This document shows, in pieces, positions 12,301 through 24,045 of a DNA stretch of 64,000 nt. Under the pieces are notes generated by a model. The model did no database searches, was not told where the DNA came from, and worked only from the letters and a program-made list of their open reading frames with translations. The stretch comes from Azolla caroliniana (lineage: Eukaryota; Polypodiophyta). The DNA is taken from assembly GCA_043228905.1 (NCBI GenBank), contig JBHGNT010000013.1:16988001-17052000 (forward strand), read 5' to 3'. The number at the start of each line of letters is the position of its first letter. The first letter of the stretch is position 1. The position numbers were made by a program, and so were the translations under genes.

Positions 12301-14919
12301 AATCCTTAGTCTTAATCATGCATTACTATCTGGCAGTTATTCCCTCATGATTCATCACCTGTTGGCTCTGGTAGACCTTCGTAAAGCTTGAGGCTGGTGA
12401 ACCAGCAACAATTCCTTGTTTATTCAGAAAACCTTCCTCATGAAGTTTTTCACATGCAGCATAGCAGCACATACGCTCAGCCTCTCCTTTGTTTCGTCCT
12501 TTTCCAATAGCCATAAAAGGCTCTCCTTTACCTGGTATTGGAACAGCCAACTCCGCAATAAAAGTCTGCAAAAGAAGGCTTTCAGGGAATTTAGTATCAA
12601 AGTTGGGATAAACTTTCAAGTTTTCTGCATCTTTCATTTGAAAAGAAGAAGATAATACAGCATGGATAGACCTTCAAATGATCTGGTCCTGAGGAACGCA
12701 CAGTAACTGGCAACGGCCTTGCACCTTGTCCACAACACATGTTTCGAAATGCAATAGTCTTAATTAGAATATTCTTTGGATTCTCTCCCCATCCCACATC
12801 AGCATTTGCAGCCGTTGAGTTGCTATTACATTCACCAACCAGGAAATTTAATTCCTGACAAATAAAAATTTCCAATGGTTGGATTCCACTGCAAGAGAAT
12901 CTCATTGCAAGAAAACATCTAATAATGCATGAATTTCCACTTACATTCAGCTTATTGCATGCATCAACAGCAGCATTCCTCTCTGCCAGCTTTTTTGTCT
13001 TTGCATGTCCAGAACCCCATGCCTCCCTTCCATCCTATTGCATTGTTAATGGTTTGTGAATTTTCAAAAGTAAGAAACAAGTTTCTTATTGAAATAGATG
13101 TGTACAAAAATTGATGTTAATCCACCAGCCAATATCATCTTCTAAAAAAACATGTTAACCAACCTCCCCCTCCTCTAATAGCTTGCCTCCAGAAGATGAA
13201 TGTAACCAAAGCATCTATGATATATAATAATTTCTGCATCTTAATTGCTCTACATATATACTGCAAAAGGTTTTTAATTTTCCTCACAAGTTTAGTAGGA
13301 ACATATTCATATTGCAATTACCTAATCCTAGTAAACACTTTATGTAAAGAATCTAGCTCTAGTAGAGTTTAGTATTCAGAAGCATAGTGTGTGTGTGTGA
13401 GAGAGAATGAATGTATAAGCAAGAGAAGGAATTACAGAGAATAACCAGAAAAATAAGAAAACACACAGTAGGGGAATGACAGCTTATGCACTTAAGAGAG
13501 CTATATTAATTATCTAAAGATCATCGATAAACTAAATGGCCAAAGGGGGTTTTATATACAAGTCCTGAAGGGACTGCCCTATTAAATGTGTTGGCAGAAT
13601 CTAACCAAGATATCCACTTGAGTACGATTTTGTCATAAGAATATCTAATATTCTTTGACCACACTAACACTCGACAACTACACGGATTACAATAAAGTGT
13701 GCTCACACATCGTCCTTTTCTTCATAAGCACATGTTCACACAAGTTGAGCTTGATTCTCAACACTTTATAATGATAGATAAGCACAACTAGGATGGATTG
13801 AAACATCATGTTTAAAAAGAGGCAACGACAGCCTTTACATGATTATTCTTCCATATATACGTAAAAGGATAAACTGCTAATAGAGCTCTTAAACTGGAAA
13901 CAGCATCATTTCTTGTTAGCAACTTTGATAGACTAGAAGAGACGCAAGCTATCAAATGAAGTTAGGCATAAAAACCTATATACATACATATGTATGTGTA
14001 ATGAATTGGCTCACTTCATTAGAGATTCTCCTTCCATAGTTTCTTCAGTTTGATACCCTAAACCCTTTGAAATATATATCTTCCAAGAAAAGTTTTCAAA
14101 TATTTCGTACATAGCTTTGCTATGTTTTAGTCTAGACATTATAAACACTTTTACCACATCACCACGAATTTCAGGGCCTGGATTTTAATATATATTCTAT
14201 GATGATCTAAATAAATACGAATATATTCCATACTTAACTTATGAGGAAAAATGCAAGAATCATGTAAATTATCAAAGCCAAAGCCAAAAGCTTCTACAAA
14301 TTAGCACAGCAAAAGTGCAAATTTTATCTACAGATAATCAAAGCAGAAAAGTGACAAAAAAAACAGCTTATTAATGCGATTTTTTCCTACAGATTGGCAC
14401 TGCAACAAAAGGGCAGAAAGGAAGTACACAAATTATCATTTCCACAAATAGATAAAAATGTTTTTATTGCAGTTTTTCTACAAATTGTCACTGCCGAAAC
14501 TTCCCCAAAAGTTAATGGGTGGAAAGAAAGAAAGAAAGGGCGGGTTTCTTCCACAAATTTATAAGGAGAAAGAATGTACACAAAAAACCAAATCATACAA
14601 AAATAATTAGACCAAGACGAAGAAGGGGAAAACGCATTACCGGTAGAGGCAGCTTGATGGAGGCCTCATAATATACTTCAGTTAGGGATCCAGTGACGGC
14701 GACAGAGAAGGGGAGTTGCTGCTGCGTGAGACCTTGGAAGATGGGCGATGCAGCGAGGAGCATCTTCGGGTTTGCTTGGATCATGGACGCGATGTATTGG
14801 GATTTAGCGTCTCTCTTTCTCTTGTTGTTGTCATGGAGGGAAGGGGAAGGGGAAGGGGAAAGGGAAGCTCCGCGCAGGTCCGGCGTCTCCATGGCAGCAG
14901 CAGCACACGCATATGACAC
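6339..14919 (-). CDS. DExH-box ATP-dependent RNA helicase with N-terminal dsRBD-like domains
   Basis: Fourteen exons on the minus strand: 14919-14641, 13034-12945, 12854-12672, 12565-12359, 11655-11266, 11174-11080, 10337-10196, 10119-9953, 8945-8711, 8632-8489, 8385-8257, 8183-8097, 7639-7541 and 7454-6339. All junctions are GT-AG and keep frame, giving about 1120 aa. A Ser/Pro-rich N-terminus precedes two dsRNA-binding-like segments, about residues 75-130 and 185-235, each ending in the Lys/Ala-rich helix typical of dsRBDs. The helicase core has [10 protein letters not shown] (374-383), DEVH (476-479), SAT (508-510), TNIAETS (from 649) and QRQGRAGR (696-703). HA2 and OB-fold regions occupy most of the last exon. 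Family knowledge (DHX9/DHX36-like) implies ATP-driven unwinding of RNA duplexes or G-quadruplexes. The substrate is unknown. A second in-frame ATG at 14892 could also be the start. A solo LTR lies about 350 bp upstream. Confidence 0.92.
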
Positions 14920-14966
14920 ACACAGAGCCTTTGGCGGAATACAGAAGAAGAAGAAGAAGAAGGGAG
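14826..14966. repeat. Purine-rich simple repeats at the helicase 5' end
   Basis: Repeated ggaagg units at about 14838-14870 encode the Ser/Pro-rich N-terminus of the helicase on the other strand. A (GAA)n run at about 14943-14963 lies just upstream of the start codon. These repeats create several spurious open frames here. Confidence 0.75.
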
Positions 14967-15264
14967 GTTCTGCTGCTTTCCTTCTGTGTTCTCGAAGTGC
15001 TGCAAAATGGGCAATGGCCGGCCAAATTAGTTATAACCAGCCATTCACCATCTCTTTGGGCCTTCCTCCTCTTGACCGGACATATCCAGAGCTTCACAAT
15101 GTCCGCATAACCAGAAACCGACTGACTGCCTGACTAACTAACTAACTAACTGAGAGTTCCCGATGTCGTCGCCCCATCATGCACTGAGCCTCACTATATT
15201 TATGCCCATGCCCTATCGGCTTTATAGCTGGAATCTCATTTATATATATGCCCTACGCCTTTTC
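14920..15264 (-). promoter_or_regulatory. Putative helicase promoter and leader
   Basis: This 345-bp stretch separates the helicase start codon from the solo LTR. It holds the (GAA)n run and a (CTAA)n-like run at 15134-15150. No gene is seen. The core promoter is assumed to lie here because the only nearby start on this strand is the helicase. Confidence 0.35.
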
Positions 15265-15730
15265 TGTTACGGGCATGACCATATAACATCCCGTGGTGAG
15301 AATTGTCGTAGTATTCTATACACGTGGATAAGTGTGAGGGTTAAACAAAGAGTCTAAAGAAGGGGAGGATTACTTTTAATCCTCGGGATTGAGACAACCC
15401 ATGAGGCCAAGTGTGAACATGGCTGGGGGCCTTGAGAATTACTATAAATAAGAGGCCTAGCTACCCTCATTTGGGGCATGCATTGACTACGTCGAGACTC
15501 TGTCTGTGAGTGGAACGACTCTTGTAGCAAGCGCGCTATCGTCCAGGTACGACTCGACGCCAAGGCGGTGGTATGGGACGCCGATCGAGGCTCGAGTCCG
15601 TCTCGATCCCTTCGCTCGGGGGTGGTCGGGTGGATCGGCACCCTTCTTTCTCTCTTTTCTCTCTATTCTTTCTAGATCTATCATTGATATATCCTTATTT
15701 TATGTTTACTTTAGTACCTAATCTCTAATA
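15265..15730 (+). mobile_element. Solo LTR of a Ty3/gypsy chromovirus
   Basis: This 466-bp segment begins TGTTACGGGCATGACC and ends ...CTCTAATA. It is flanked by an identical 5-bp direct repeat, TTTTC, at 15260-15264 and 15731-15735, as expected for a Ty3/gypsy target-site duplication. It matches, in opposite orientation, the LTRs of the element at 46470-48538 over the whole length, including the segment around TATAAATA (15444) and the later pyrimidine-rich part. No internal region is present, so it is most simply a solo LTR left by LTR-LTR recombination. The end reads TA rather than the usual CA, consistent with one mutation. It lies head-to-head with the helicase gene. Confidence 0.88.
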
Positions 15731-15735
15731 TTTTC

Positions 15736-18300
15736 CGTCGAGCCTCGCATGGTTTACGGCTCACGGTTGGGTCTGATATTATCAATGGCTTTCCCTCGAG
15801 TCTAATATGGTCTATCTACACACACTGTTGCACTTCATCGCGCCGTTCTGTTTGTTCCGTTGATAAGCGTCTGAGCTTAGTCAATATGTTGTTAGGTTGT
15901 GAATCATATTACATCACAATTCAAATGGCATGATGGTGGAGCCACTTGGTGTTGATATGTTTCTATATTTTTCACTCTTAAATCTTCTTATTCTAATGCC
16001 CTTTTTCTATTTATGGTCTTCTGAAATCTTGTTTCTATGCTCCGCAATTTTTTTGTATGGTGTTGAAGTTGTTTTTCGATTATTAGTACTTTCAACTTAG
16101 GATGAATATAAATCATGGTCTCTCGAATCATATTCACATTCACATTATTCCCCTTCGTCTTGTTGTAACAATGAAACTCCAACTTGCTTTCGTCCTTCCT
16201 TGCATGCACTACTTTCTGGTGCAAATTTTGTCTTAGAACATGGGTTGTGTGAAGTGCTTGGTTGCACCTGGTGGTGGTCAAGCCAATAACTATAAGTATT
16301 TGGTTTGGGCTATGTTAGCTTGAGCAATATTATTCTGCAACTCTACTTGGAGTTGGGTGAGATCCAATTATGTTCCTAGACATCCCTATATATTGGCTTT
16401 TCTTCACCTTTTTTTGTGCTAACAACAAAGCTCCACATTTATTCAATCTTACCTCTCATTTTATTGCATGCACTACTCCTATTATGCAAAAGCTATTGTT
16501 AACTATGAAGGATAGTTTCATCATTGAGTTTTATGTAAGCCATGCAAAAATGAGTCTTAAATATTGGTTTTGTCATCATTGACTATTCTTATGGACATGG
16601 TGATGAAGACATTACGTGTAATATATTATCCAGATTTTGAATCTTTGCCGCATTTCTAATGCTAATGACAGTTTCTTATACTAAGCATTCAAATGTACAT
16701 GGTGACAACCCATGCAAATGAATCATGACATAAGTGGCTTTGTTGGGTTGAGTTTAACCTTACTACTTAGGACCAATTTGCTTGAAGTAAAGCACATTGA
16801 ATAGTTTGACTATGCTTGTCCGGCCCCAACATCACCTACTACTATAAGCACATGACCTTATAAAGATTAGGCCTACAAACCTCATTATCCTCACTCAATT
16901 ACTTAATCCCTTGCCCAAAAATCTTTCAATAATCGTCATCACACACAAAGTATCTATTTTGTTGCAGTTTTGGCTCTGATCGTTCTTACTATGGTACCTC
17001 TATTGTCACGCAATATGAAAATGCCAAATCATCATTTGTTAGCTTTCACATTGCCTTTCAACTTGTTGAAGCTGGACACTTGAGCCAGTTGGGTAGCCTC
17101 CATCCTAGATGTCTCACCAAGGTGCAAAAACACTCCTAAAAAGGAAGAATGGTGGTTTTTCTCAAGAATACTCAACGAGATGCCCCTAGACATAGGTATC
17201 GTTTATGGTTTATTTGTGCATGTCTTGTATAATTCTTAGTTGTAGTGCATTTACTCTTACATGGTTGGTATCTTTGTTGTTCTTACCAATACTTAGGATA
17301 TCTACACTTGCGACTTCCTTTGTCATCCACCACAAAAATCATTAACCAATTGTAAAACCACCTCATTTATCGAAACATAAACTTTTTAGTTCTATGACAT
17401 GGATAGCCCAAAGCTACAACATATTTGCAAACATGATTTGTCTAATGTGTAGATTTTGACATCAAATAGATGATGTCTTTGTTATTGTAACTAGCTTACC
17501 GCAGCACTAAGTGGTTAGATCTTAGGTCTTGGGTTTGAGACCCTACTCTATTACTCCATACGTGTCCTCTTAATTTACTAGATGCCACTTTGGTCCATCT
17601 TAATCATGTCCACTCAACAATCTAATAGTATTAGAATTTGAGTGCACATATTTTCGAGATTCATTAATTATGTTGCCATGTACTCTTATTATTTGGATTT
17701 CCGTAGGATTACCAAAATTTGCAAGAAAGCGTGAACCTTTTTGCGTAGGATTACCAATAAGCTTGTCTCAATGAAATTATTTATAACTATAAAAGAAATC
17801 GGCAATGGAATAGAAGCTCACAAATTTGATGGATCATATATATACATATGTCCAACAATAAGAGTGGTCGATGTGAGTGTTTATATGATCTATCCATACA
17901 TGCGAGTGGTCGATGTGAGTGTATATATAAGAGTGGTCATGTGCATGTGCGTGAGATCCATCCATGTTGGGTGTCTAGTGAGAAGCATTAGAACGTTTAT
18001 TAGTAATGCTCAAAGCTCATCCCTGATGTGAATCAAATAACTAGAATGTGAATAAAATTAGGATCATGCATGAGTTTTGCAAACAAGAGGTTGATGGGGA
18101 GGGGGGGGGGGGGGGGGGGGGGGGAGAGGTTGGTGATGGGTTGGTTGGTTGGTACTTAGACACTACCAACAATATCACAAATCAAGGGAATCATACTTCC
18201 CCGGCCCCCCTCTCTCTCTCTCCCTATAGTTAGTGTTGGCTCTCATATTAGAGCTCATTTTGGGATTTGAACTCTAAGAGGCTAGTATATCTTTCTTTTC
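15736..18300. other. Intergenic AT-rich region
   Basis: No supported gene. The first 100 bases after the LTR are GC-richer; the rest is AT-rich with short frames that match nothing I recognise. Around 17865-17935 a phrase (gagtggtcgatgtgagtgt) is repeated two to three times. A 24-base poly-G run lies at 18101-18124. Confidence 0.5.
18101..18124. repeat. Poly-G tract, 24 bases
   Basis: An uninterrupted run of about 24 G lies roughly 290 bp upstream of the LEA_2 start codon. Runs this long can form G-quadruplexes and are also hard to sequence, so the exact length is uncertain. Confidence 0.8.
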
Positions 18301-18414
18301 ATGAAATCCTCATGGATCCTACCACATTTATATAATTTTGAACGGATTGTTACCGGGACCGGCCATTCCATACATCCTAGGTGTTTTTCATCGGATTGTC
18401 GCGGCACCCCCGGG

Positions 18415-20054
18415 ATGCACTCTAAGTCAGACTCGGAGGAGATGATGAGCTTGCCAAGATCGTCCCCTCCGGCATCGCCCCGGCCACACAACATTCATGA
18501 GTATGATGCTTGGACGAGGCCAAGAATGGCAGGCACCATTGGCAATGCGAAGTCCGCATTCGCATTGGCCTGTGACACCACCGGTTCGGGCGCCCATGCC
18601 GGTGCCAAAGCACACCACCAACCAATATTGCCTTTGGCACCGGCCTACTATGTGGTGCACAGCCCGTCCCGCGATTCACGGGACCAAACATCGGCCTCGA
18701 GCAATGCATCGTCCCGCCCATCAACACCGCAGCTCACCCCGCTGGGCTCGCCTTTCCATCCCATGGCATCATCGGACGTGCGCACGAATAGAGCCACTCG
18801 AGATGGTGGGGCCCGGCACGCACGCATCCCGTCCTACGTAGATGCCCGCTCCTCGATCAGCTCTTCGTCCCACGATGCCACCACGTCGACCAATATGTCG
18901 GGCTATGGTAGTACCGAATCGGGCCGCACCCACAAGCCACCCAAGCATCAATACCACCGAAGGCTTCTCCACGACACGATCATCGAGGCCGACAATGAGG
19001 AGTTCTACTCTGATCCCGATTCCCGGCACCATATCGATTCAATGCCTTTCTCCGGCGCCCAAATCTATAAGTTCCTCGTGTTCACATTCTTCGGCTCTCT
19101 CTTGCTTGGCCTCTTTGTCCTCATCTTTTGGTTTGTGTGCAAGCCCTCACCTCCCATCGTTTCCGTCAAGGTGCGGGTGGAATCCGAAGTGTGAAAGCAA
19201 TCAATCACTTTAGTACACCCTAAGTATTATTAATCATCCCAATAAGCTATTAGGATGTAGATATGTTATTAATAACCATCATTTAGTAAAATAAAATTGA
19301 TGTTTTTTATTAACAACCATGTCAAATTAGTTAAAATGTTTGTTAACGATCACCGAATTATAAGTGGTATTGGCATGGAGATATAAATCATAACTCCTTC
19401 TAATCAGGTTTTGATTACTCTTTTCTTAGAATATGGTGTTTCAAAATCTCTACATTGCTCAAGGGACGGATGCATCCGGAGTGCCTAGTATGTTCCTCAC
19501 CGTCAATTCGACACTAGATATCCACTTCGAGAATCGGTCAAAATATGTTCGAGCTCGACTTAATCCATTAATTGTCAAACTACTATACCAAGATCTACCA
19601 ATAACCATAAAAAAAGTAAGTTACAACCATTTGAACCAACCCTTAATCAATTTTTGCACTCACAAACTATTCTAAGTTTTAGGTGGTAGGTTGAGCATAA
19701 TATCATTACTTAATGCAATCATGTTCTTCTTATTCTAATGGATGTCTCTTGTTTGATATATGCTCATATGATAAGGTGAGTGGATATGTTCAAACCAAGA
19801 AGAGCAAGAAGGTGATACGAGTTCCCTTGGTAACAAACAAAGTCCCTCTTTATGGGGCAGCAACCAATATTGGTGTGGATCCAATTGACCATATCATTGT
19901 CCTAAGTACCCAAGTCTCCATCTGTTCACACTATTATATATTGGGGCAAATGTTAAAATCTACGTTTTGCACCCGAATATCGTGCACCAATTTGCATGTA
20001 AACTCGCACACGATGACCCTTGTCACCCCACTTAAAAATGCTTGCTCTTCATGA
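18415..20054 (+). CDS. LEA_2-domain (NDR1/HIN1-like) membrane protein
   Basis: Three exons: 18415-19170, 19430-19615 and 19776-20054, all GT-AG and phase 0, giving 406 aa. The start was chosen at MHSKSDSEE because related plant proteins begin MHAKTDSE-like; an in-frame ATG at 18301 would add 38 unlike residues. Visible parts are a Ser/Pro-rich cytosolic N-terminus, the family signature YYVVHSPSRDS (78-88), one transmembrane helix (about 218-242) followed by CKPSPP, and an LEA_2 domain over exons 2-3 with the VNSTLDIHFENRS strand and NKVPLYGA. By family knowledge this is a single-pass type II protein at the plasma membrane or another membrane, of unknown biochemical role; relatives are often stress- or pathogen-linked. 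Exon 1 is strikingly GC-rich compared with both flanks. Confidence 0.87.
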
Positions 20055-21838
20055 GATGTACCGAAAAGCCAATCCATTCCTCTCATTGAATTGAATCTAT
20101 TTTCAGTTGTTAATCATCATACTCATCAAGTATTCGTACTTTGATATTGATTTTAATTCCCATCTTGATTTAATTCTTAATACTCATTGCCACACGTACA
20201 TTGAACTACAAAGATAGGGGGCTTGGCTAAATATGTTTCATACAAAGAGAGAACATTAACATATGGTTGTCTCAATATAGCAAAAACTAAAGAACGTGTC
20301 ACTTTGGAGTGCTTTGAATGAGAGCATCATGCATGATTTTAATTAAAGAATTCCTCAAAGTTTGTACTAGCTACCAAGAATGCTTAGGAAGGATGAACCA
20401 AACTCAAGGAAGATCCAGGGATTAGGAGAACTTAGTTTTTTATTTCAAGATTTTACTTTTTGTTCTACCATTTTGAATCAATTACATGATTGGTGAAATC
20501 AATTGGTTGTAAGGGTCATGTTGGTCCCCAAGGACATTAATATATCTTCAATATCATCTTCACATGCATCAACTTAGATATATATGTTACATTAACCCAT
20601 GTGGAATATTCTTACAAGACAAGTCTCCGATGCATGCATTGCATACTAGCATTCTTTGGCATTGGCACCCATTTTCCCATACCATCTTAGTCCATCATCA
20701 CTCACATTGTCATTGCAATTAATTTTCGTTCTTGATAACCAAAAGGTACATGCAGCTACACTATCTATTACGTTATATGCTAGTTCCAGCCACTAATGTA
20801 ATAAGTCTATGTGTTTCTTCCTTTCAGCCTCTTCAAAAGTGCATGATTAGCAAATGTAACATAAATCGTTGGTGTTAGTTACATGCACGTCAGAATATGG
20901 ATCTTAAACAACATTGTGTTATTGATCGAGTAATGCAATTAATGCTTGCCTTGATCAAGCCATAATCTAATAACACAGCTGCTTTTCACTCACTTATCAA
21001 TAATCAACGTAAAGCTATGAAATATACAACGTTGTTTGCACATGTTAACAAAACCAAAATATAAAGCAAACAAGATATTTGGGACACCATGGCTTTTTCC
21101 TTCCACAAGGCTTTATGTGAGCATCAAATTTACAAAGACCCAAACCTCGATGACCTTACAAACTAACATAAGTACCAAGGCATAAGCAACAAAGAACAAC
21201 CAGCTTGATAACCAACAAAGAATGACTTTGTGATAGGCAACACCTTGAACAAACAATCAAAATAATAAGCAATAAAGGAACAAAATTCATAACTAAAAAC
21301 CAAGTATATCACACAATTCATCTAAAAAATCGCCATTCTGGCTATATGTTATGGTTCAAGGTGATGTGCTGTTGATGGTGTAGATCATCCATCCCCCAAT
21401 CCCAAAATATGTATCAGTTTTTACCTTAACCATCATGGGCACTCAATCTTACATTTCGTAAAATAATAATAAAATTGGCAGTTTTGGTCAACAGAGTACA
21501 TGTTCAATCATAAAAAAATGCAAGCAAAAGTTTTGATTCAATATACTGTAGGATAGATGACTCTGAGATTTAAATCATGTTTTTATCAACTGTAGAAATC
21601 TTTAATACATAAAATTGAATAGGTATTTAAACTTGTATATTGGAAGCACATTGAAAAAAACTGCAAAATGGCATTTGACACTCTGAAAGGTACATAAAGT
21701 CCTTTGAATGGAAAGACAAGGCTGGCCCTAACATTCAACTCTTGAAAAGACTTTCACAGCCCAAAAAACCTCTATGGGAAAGTGTTTTACTGATCTTGAA
21801 GAAGAAGAATGTATCAAAGAACACAAATGTATTCTTCA
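20055..21838. other. Intergenic region between convergent LEA_2 and zinc-finger genes
   Basis: AT-rich DNA holding the 3' regions of both genes. No coding frame of note, RNA gene or mobile element was recognised. Confidence 0.55.
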
Positions 21839-23623
21839 TCAAAGGCCAGTGTACATATCACTCAACCTCAAACTTGGTCCATTATCTGGTTTGCCCATAC
21901 CTGCTGCCATCTCAGCATCTAATTGTGAATGAGGTGCCTCTCCTTGCATCATTTTTATTCTGAAAATCTCAAATATATTAGACATCTTGAGAGACATGTG
22001 ACAGTACTTTGAATTGCATATACATATTTAAACATTTATTTCCAAAACAGAAGTACCTTAACAATTTTGAGATCTAGATTATTTATCTGGCCTAATTTAC
22101 AAACAAAATTGTTATAATGACAATTAATATACAAGAGGGAAAATGCATGAAATCAGGAAAAATACAGACACCATGTCATCCACAAAGAGATCAATATTCT
22201 AAAGCTTATCCACAAGATAAGACAAGTACCAGGAAGAATACATGTTTATGTGGAATCACACTCACAAATGAAGAGATAGAAAGTTCCATATGTATACAGC
22301 ACAAATTTGTACCATGGAAGTGCCTATTGTATGGATGTATGAATAAAGAATCGATGTATGTGATACAAAAAACAGTTATACAAGAGAAAATCCAACCAAG
22401 ATACAAAGTCTAACTAATAATTTATAAATATGTAGCCCTTCTTCCTCACGTACATCTACATTTCAACTCCTCGAGGTTAAACTGTAAGACTGAAAAGGAA
22501 AAAACTCTTCAACCAGATCTCATGCTCTTAGGATGAAGCTTAGTACAGAGAATAATAAAGTAAAAATATAATGGTATATGAGAAGGCAATCATGAAAACT
22601 TTTCATCCCCAAAGAATGCCATCTTTTGGTCCTTGGGGAGTCATGATTTGTGTGTGTATGTATATATATAAACTTAGATTTTGGTGAAATGAAATTATAC
22701 AATTACCGTTTCCGATGCCGCTTGGTCTTGAAATGTTCATCTCGCACAGCAGATGTGGCAAAGAAACGGCTGCAAAGAAACACAAAAAAACACTCTTTGG
22801 TCTCATGAGACACTTTGGCATTCTTTAAGAAGTTAAAACAGGACATCTTCTCTCATTGTTCTTCTTAAATACATACTCAGACACCTGTTTTATCAGGATC
22901 AATCACACCATGTCTCTACAACACCAATTTTATTACCACCGCTCACATCATCTCTCTAAAAAGACAAATGTCTTGATTAACATCACTCGCGTCAACTCTC
23001 CAAAGCACTGCACTTTATAAGCACTGACCACATTTATCATTATAATTATAATAATTTTCCTATGTTTCGTTAGGGTAGCACCTCGGTACATTAAGGGCAA
23101 TCAAATTCTACCCCTCTCCCTAATTCCAAAACAATTTTCCTATTTTTAGGTAAGCTTGCACCTTGATTCATTAACAATCAAAGTGTTAGTCTTTAGTAAG
23201 GTTAGAGCTTGAGACATCAGATAATCAAGTGGTTAGCACAACTCTGCAGCCACATTCGGCGAGTGGATATGGCTAGGGTTAGGGTTACTTACTCACAGTG
23301 CAGACAGTAGAATTGACCCATTCCTGGCAAATCTTCGTCCAGCGGTTGTGGCTTCAACCCAACCTGAACCTCTTTGTGAATAATATCATCACGTGTTCAA
23401 ATGCCCCAGCAAAACAAAAAGTTAAGGTGCATATACATACACATGTAAAATCATCAGAAACATAGGATAAGTTACACCAAGAGAAATCAGACAAAAAAAA
23501 AATACTGAAACCAAAAACAGAAGAATCAGGAAGGATATCTTTGATGAGGAACTTTGCTCTCCTCGCAGTTTTGTGAGAGTATCCCTTCTTCTTGCTCGAT
23601 TTGTGATTAGGGCAGCGACCCAT
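21839..23623 (-). CDS. ZNF593: ZNF593/Bud20-type C2H2 zinc-finger protein (60S ribosome biogenesis)
   Basis: Four exons on the minus strand: 23623-23539, 23392-23293, 22769-22707 and 21959-21839, giving 122 aa. The basic N-terminus ends SHKTARRAKFLIK, followed by GDDIIHKE, LDEDLPGMGQFYCLHC and the zinc finger. Cys58, Cys61, His74 and His80 form a C-x2-C-x12-H-x5-H finger of the U1-like type, then KRHRKR and a tail with APHSQLDAEMAAGMG. This order and length match ZNF593 and yeast Bud20, shuttling factors that help export pre-60S particles; the function here is inferred from that. Introns 2 and 3 are GT-AG. Intron 1 (23538-23393) has no GT-AG solution that keeps the family sequence, and instead begins ATATCCTT and ends AC. 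The start was placed at MGRCPNHK because upstream in-frame residues are unlike the family. Confidence 0.9.
23393..23538 (-). other. U12-type AT-AC intron of the ZNF593-like gene
   Basis: Read on the minus strand, the intron begins ATATCCTT, an exact match to the minor-spliceosome AT-AC donor, and ends AC. A CCTTAAC branch-site match lies at 23421-23427. Removing this 146-base segment creates a Gly codon that gives KFLIKGDD, the conserved family sequence; reading through puts the frame into unrelated sequence. The branch A is about 29 nt from the acceptor, longer than usual for U12 introns. Confidence 0.82.
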
Positions 23624-23729
23624 CTCTGTCTCTCTGTCACTGTGCTGAAGAAAAACAGAGCACCCTGGGGCCAAACGCAAAAAAAACACACCTAAAGTCT
23701 ATACATAAAAGAGATGTACAAAAATAATG

Positions 23730-24045
23730 TCTTCACAAAAACTCTTCATAACTTTGTGAAGGTAAGTTTGTAGTAGTAGTGTCTTCTTCTTCTTCACAAA
23801 AACTCCTTCTTTGTGTTGGGAAGGTGTGTTTAGTATGTTAGTTCTTCACAAAAACTCTCCATAAATTTTGTGCTGGGAAGGTGTGTTTAGGATGCTAATT
23901 CTTCACAAAAACTCTTCATAAACTTTGTGCTGGGAAGGTGTGTGTTTAGTATGTTAGTTCTTCACAAAAACTCTTCATAAATTTTGTGTTGGGAAGGTGT
24001 GTGTGGTTTAGTAGTAGTAGTTCTTCACAAAACCTCTACCGTCGC
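23730..24045. repeat. Minisatellite upstream of the ZNF593-like gene
   Basis: About five imperfect tandem units of 55-70 bp, each with ttcacaaaaactcttcataa followed by ttttgtg-tgggaaggtgtg and a ta-rich spacer with tagta or tatgttag. The unit starts near 23737, 23796, 23843, 23902, 23960 and 24022. It begins about 110 bp upstream of the zinc-finger start codon, so it may overlap that promoter or leader. Confidence 0.8.

Noticed and set aside
12570-12640. Earlier acceptor for helicase exon 4 at an AG near 12613
   Set aside because: It would leave an intron of only about 50 bases; the later acceptor after cttttgcag gives a normal intron and starts the dsRBD-like segment in frame.
14693-15133. 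146-codon plus-strand frame
   Set aside because: It is antisense to helicase exon 1 and its purine-rich leader; splice sites and domain content support the minus-strand gene.
17500-17570. tRNA-like text (gtggttaga...gggtttgagaccc)
   Set aside because: It recalls D-arm and T-arm words, but no paired acceptor stem or anticodon arm could be drawn around it.
18301-18414. N-terminal extension of the LEA_2 protein from an upstream ATG
   Set aside because: The frame is open, but the extra 38 residues are unlike the family, whose members start at a residue equivalent to MHSKSDSEE.
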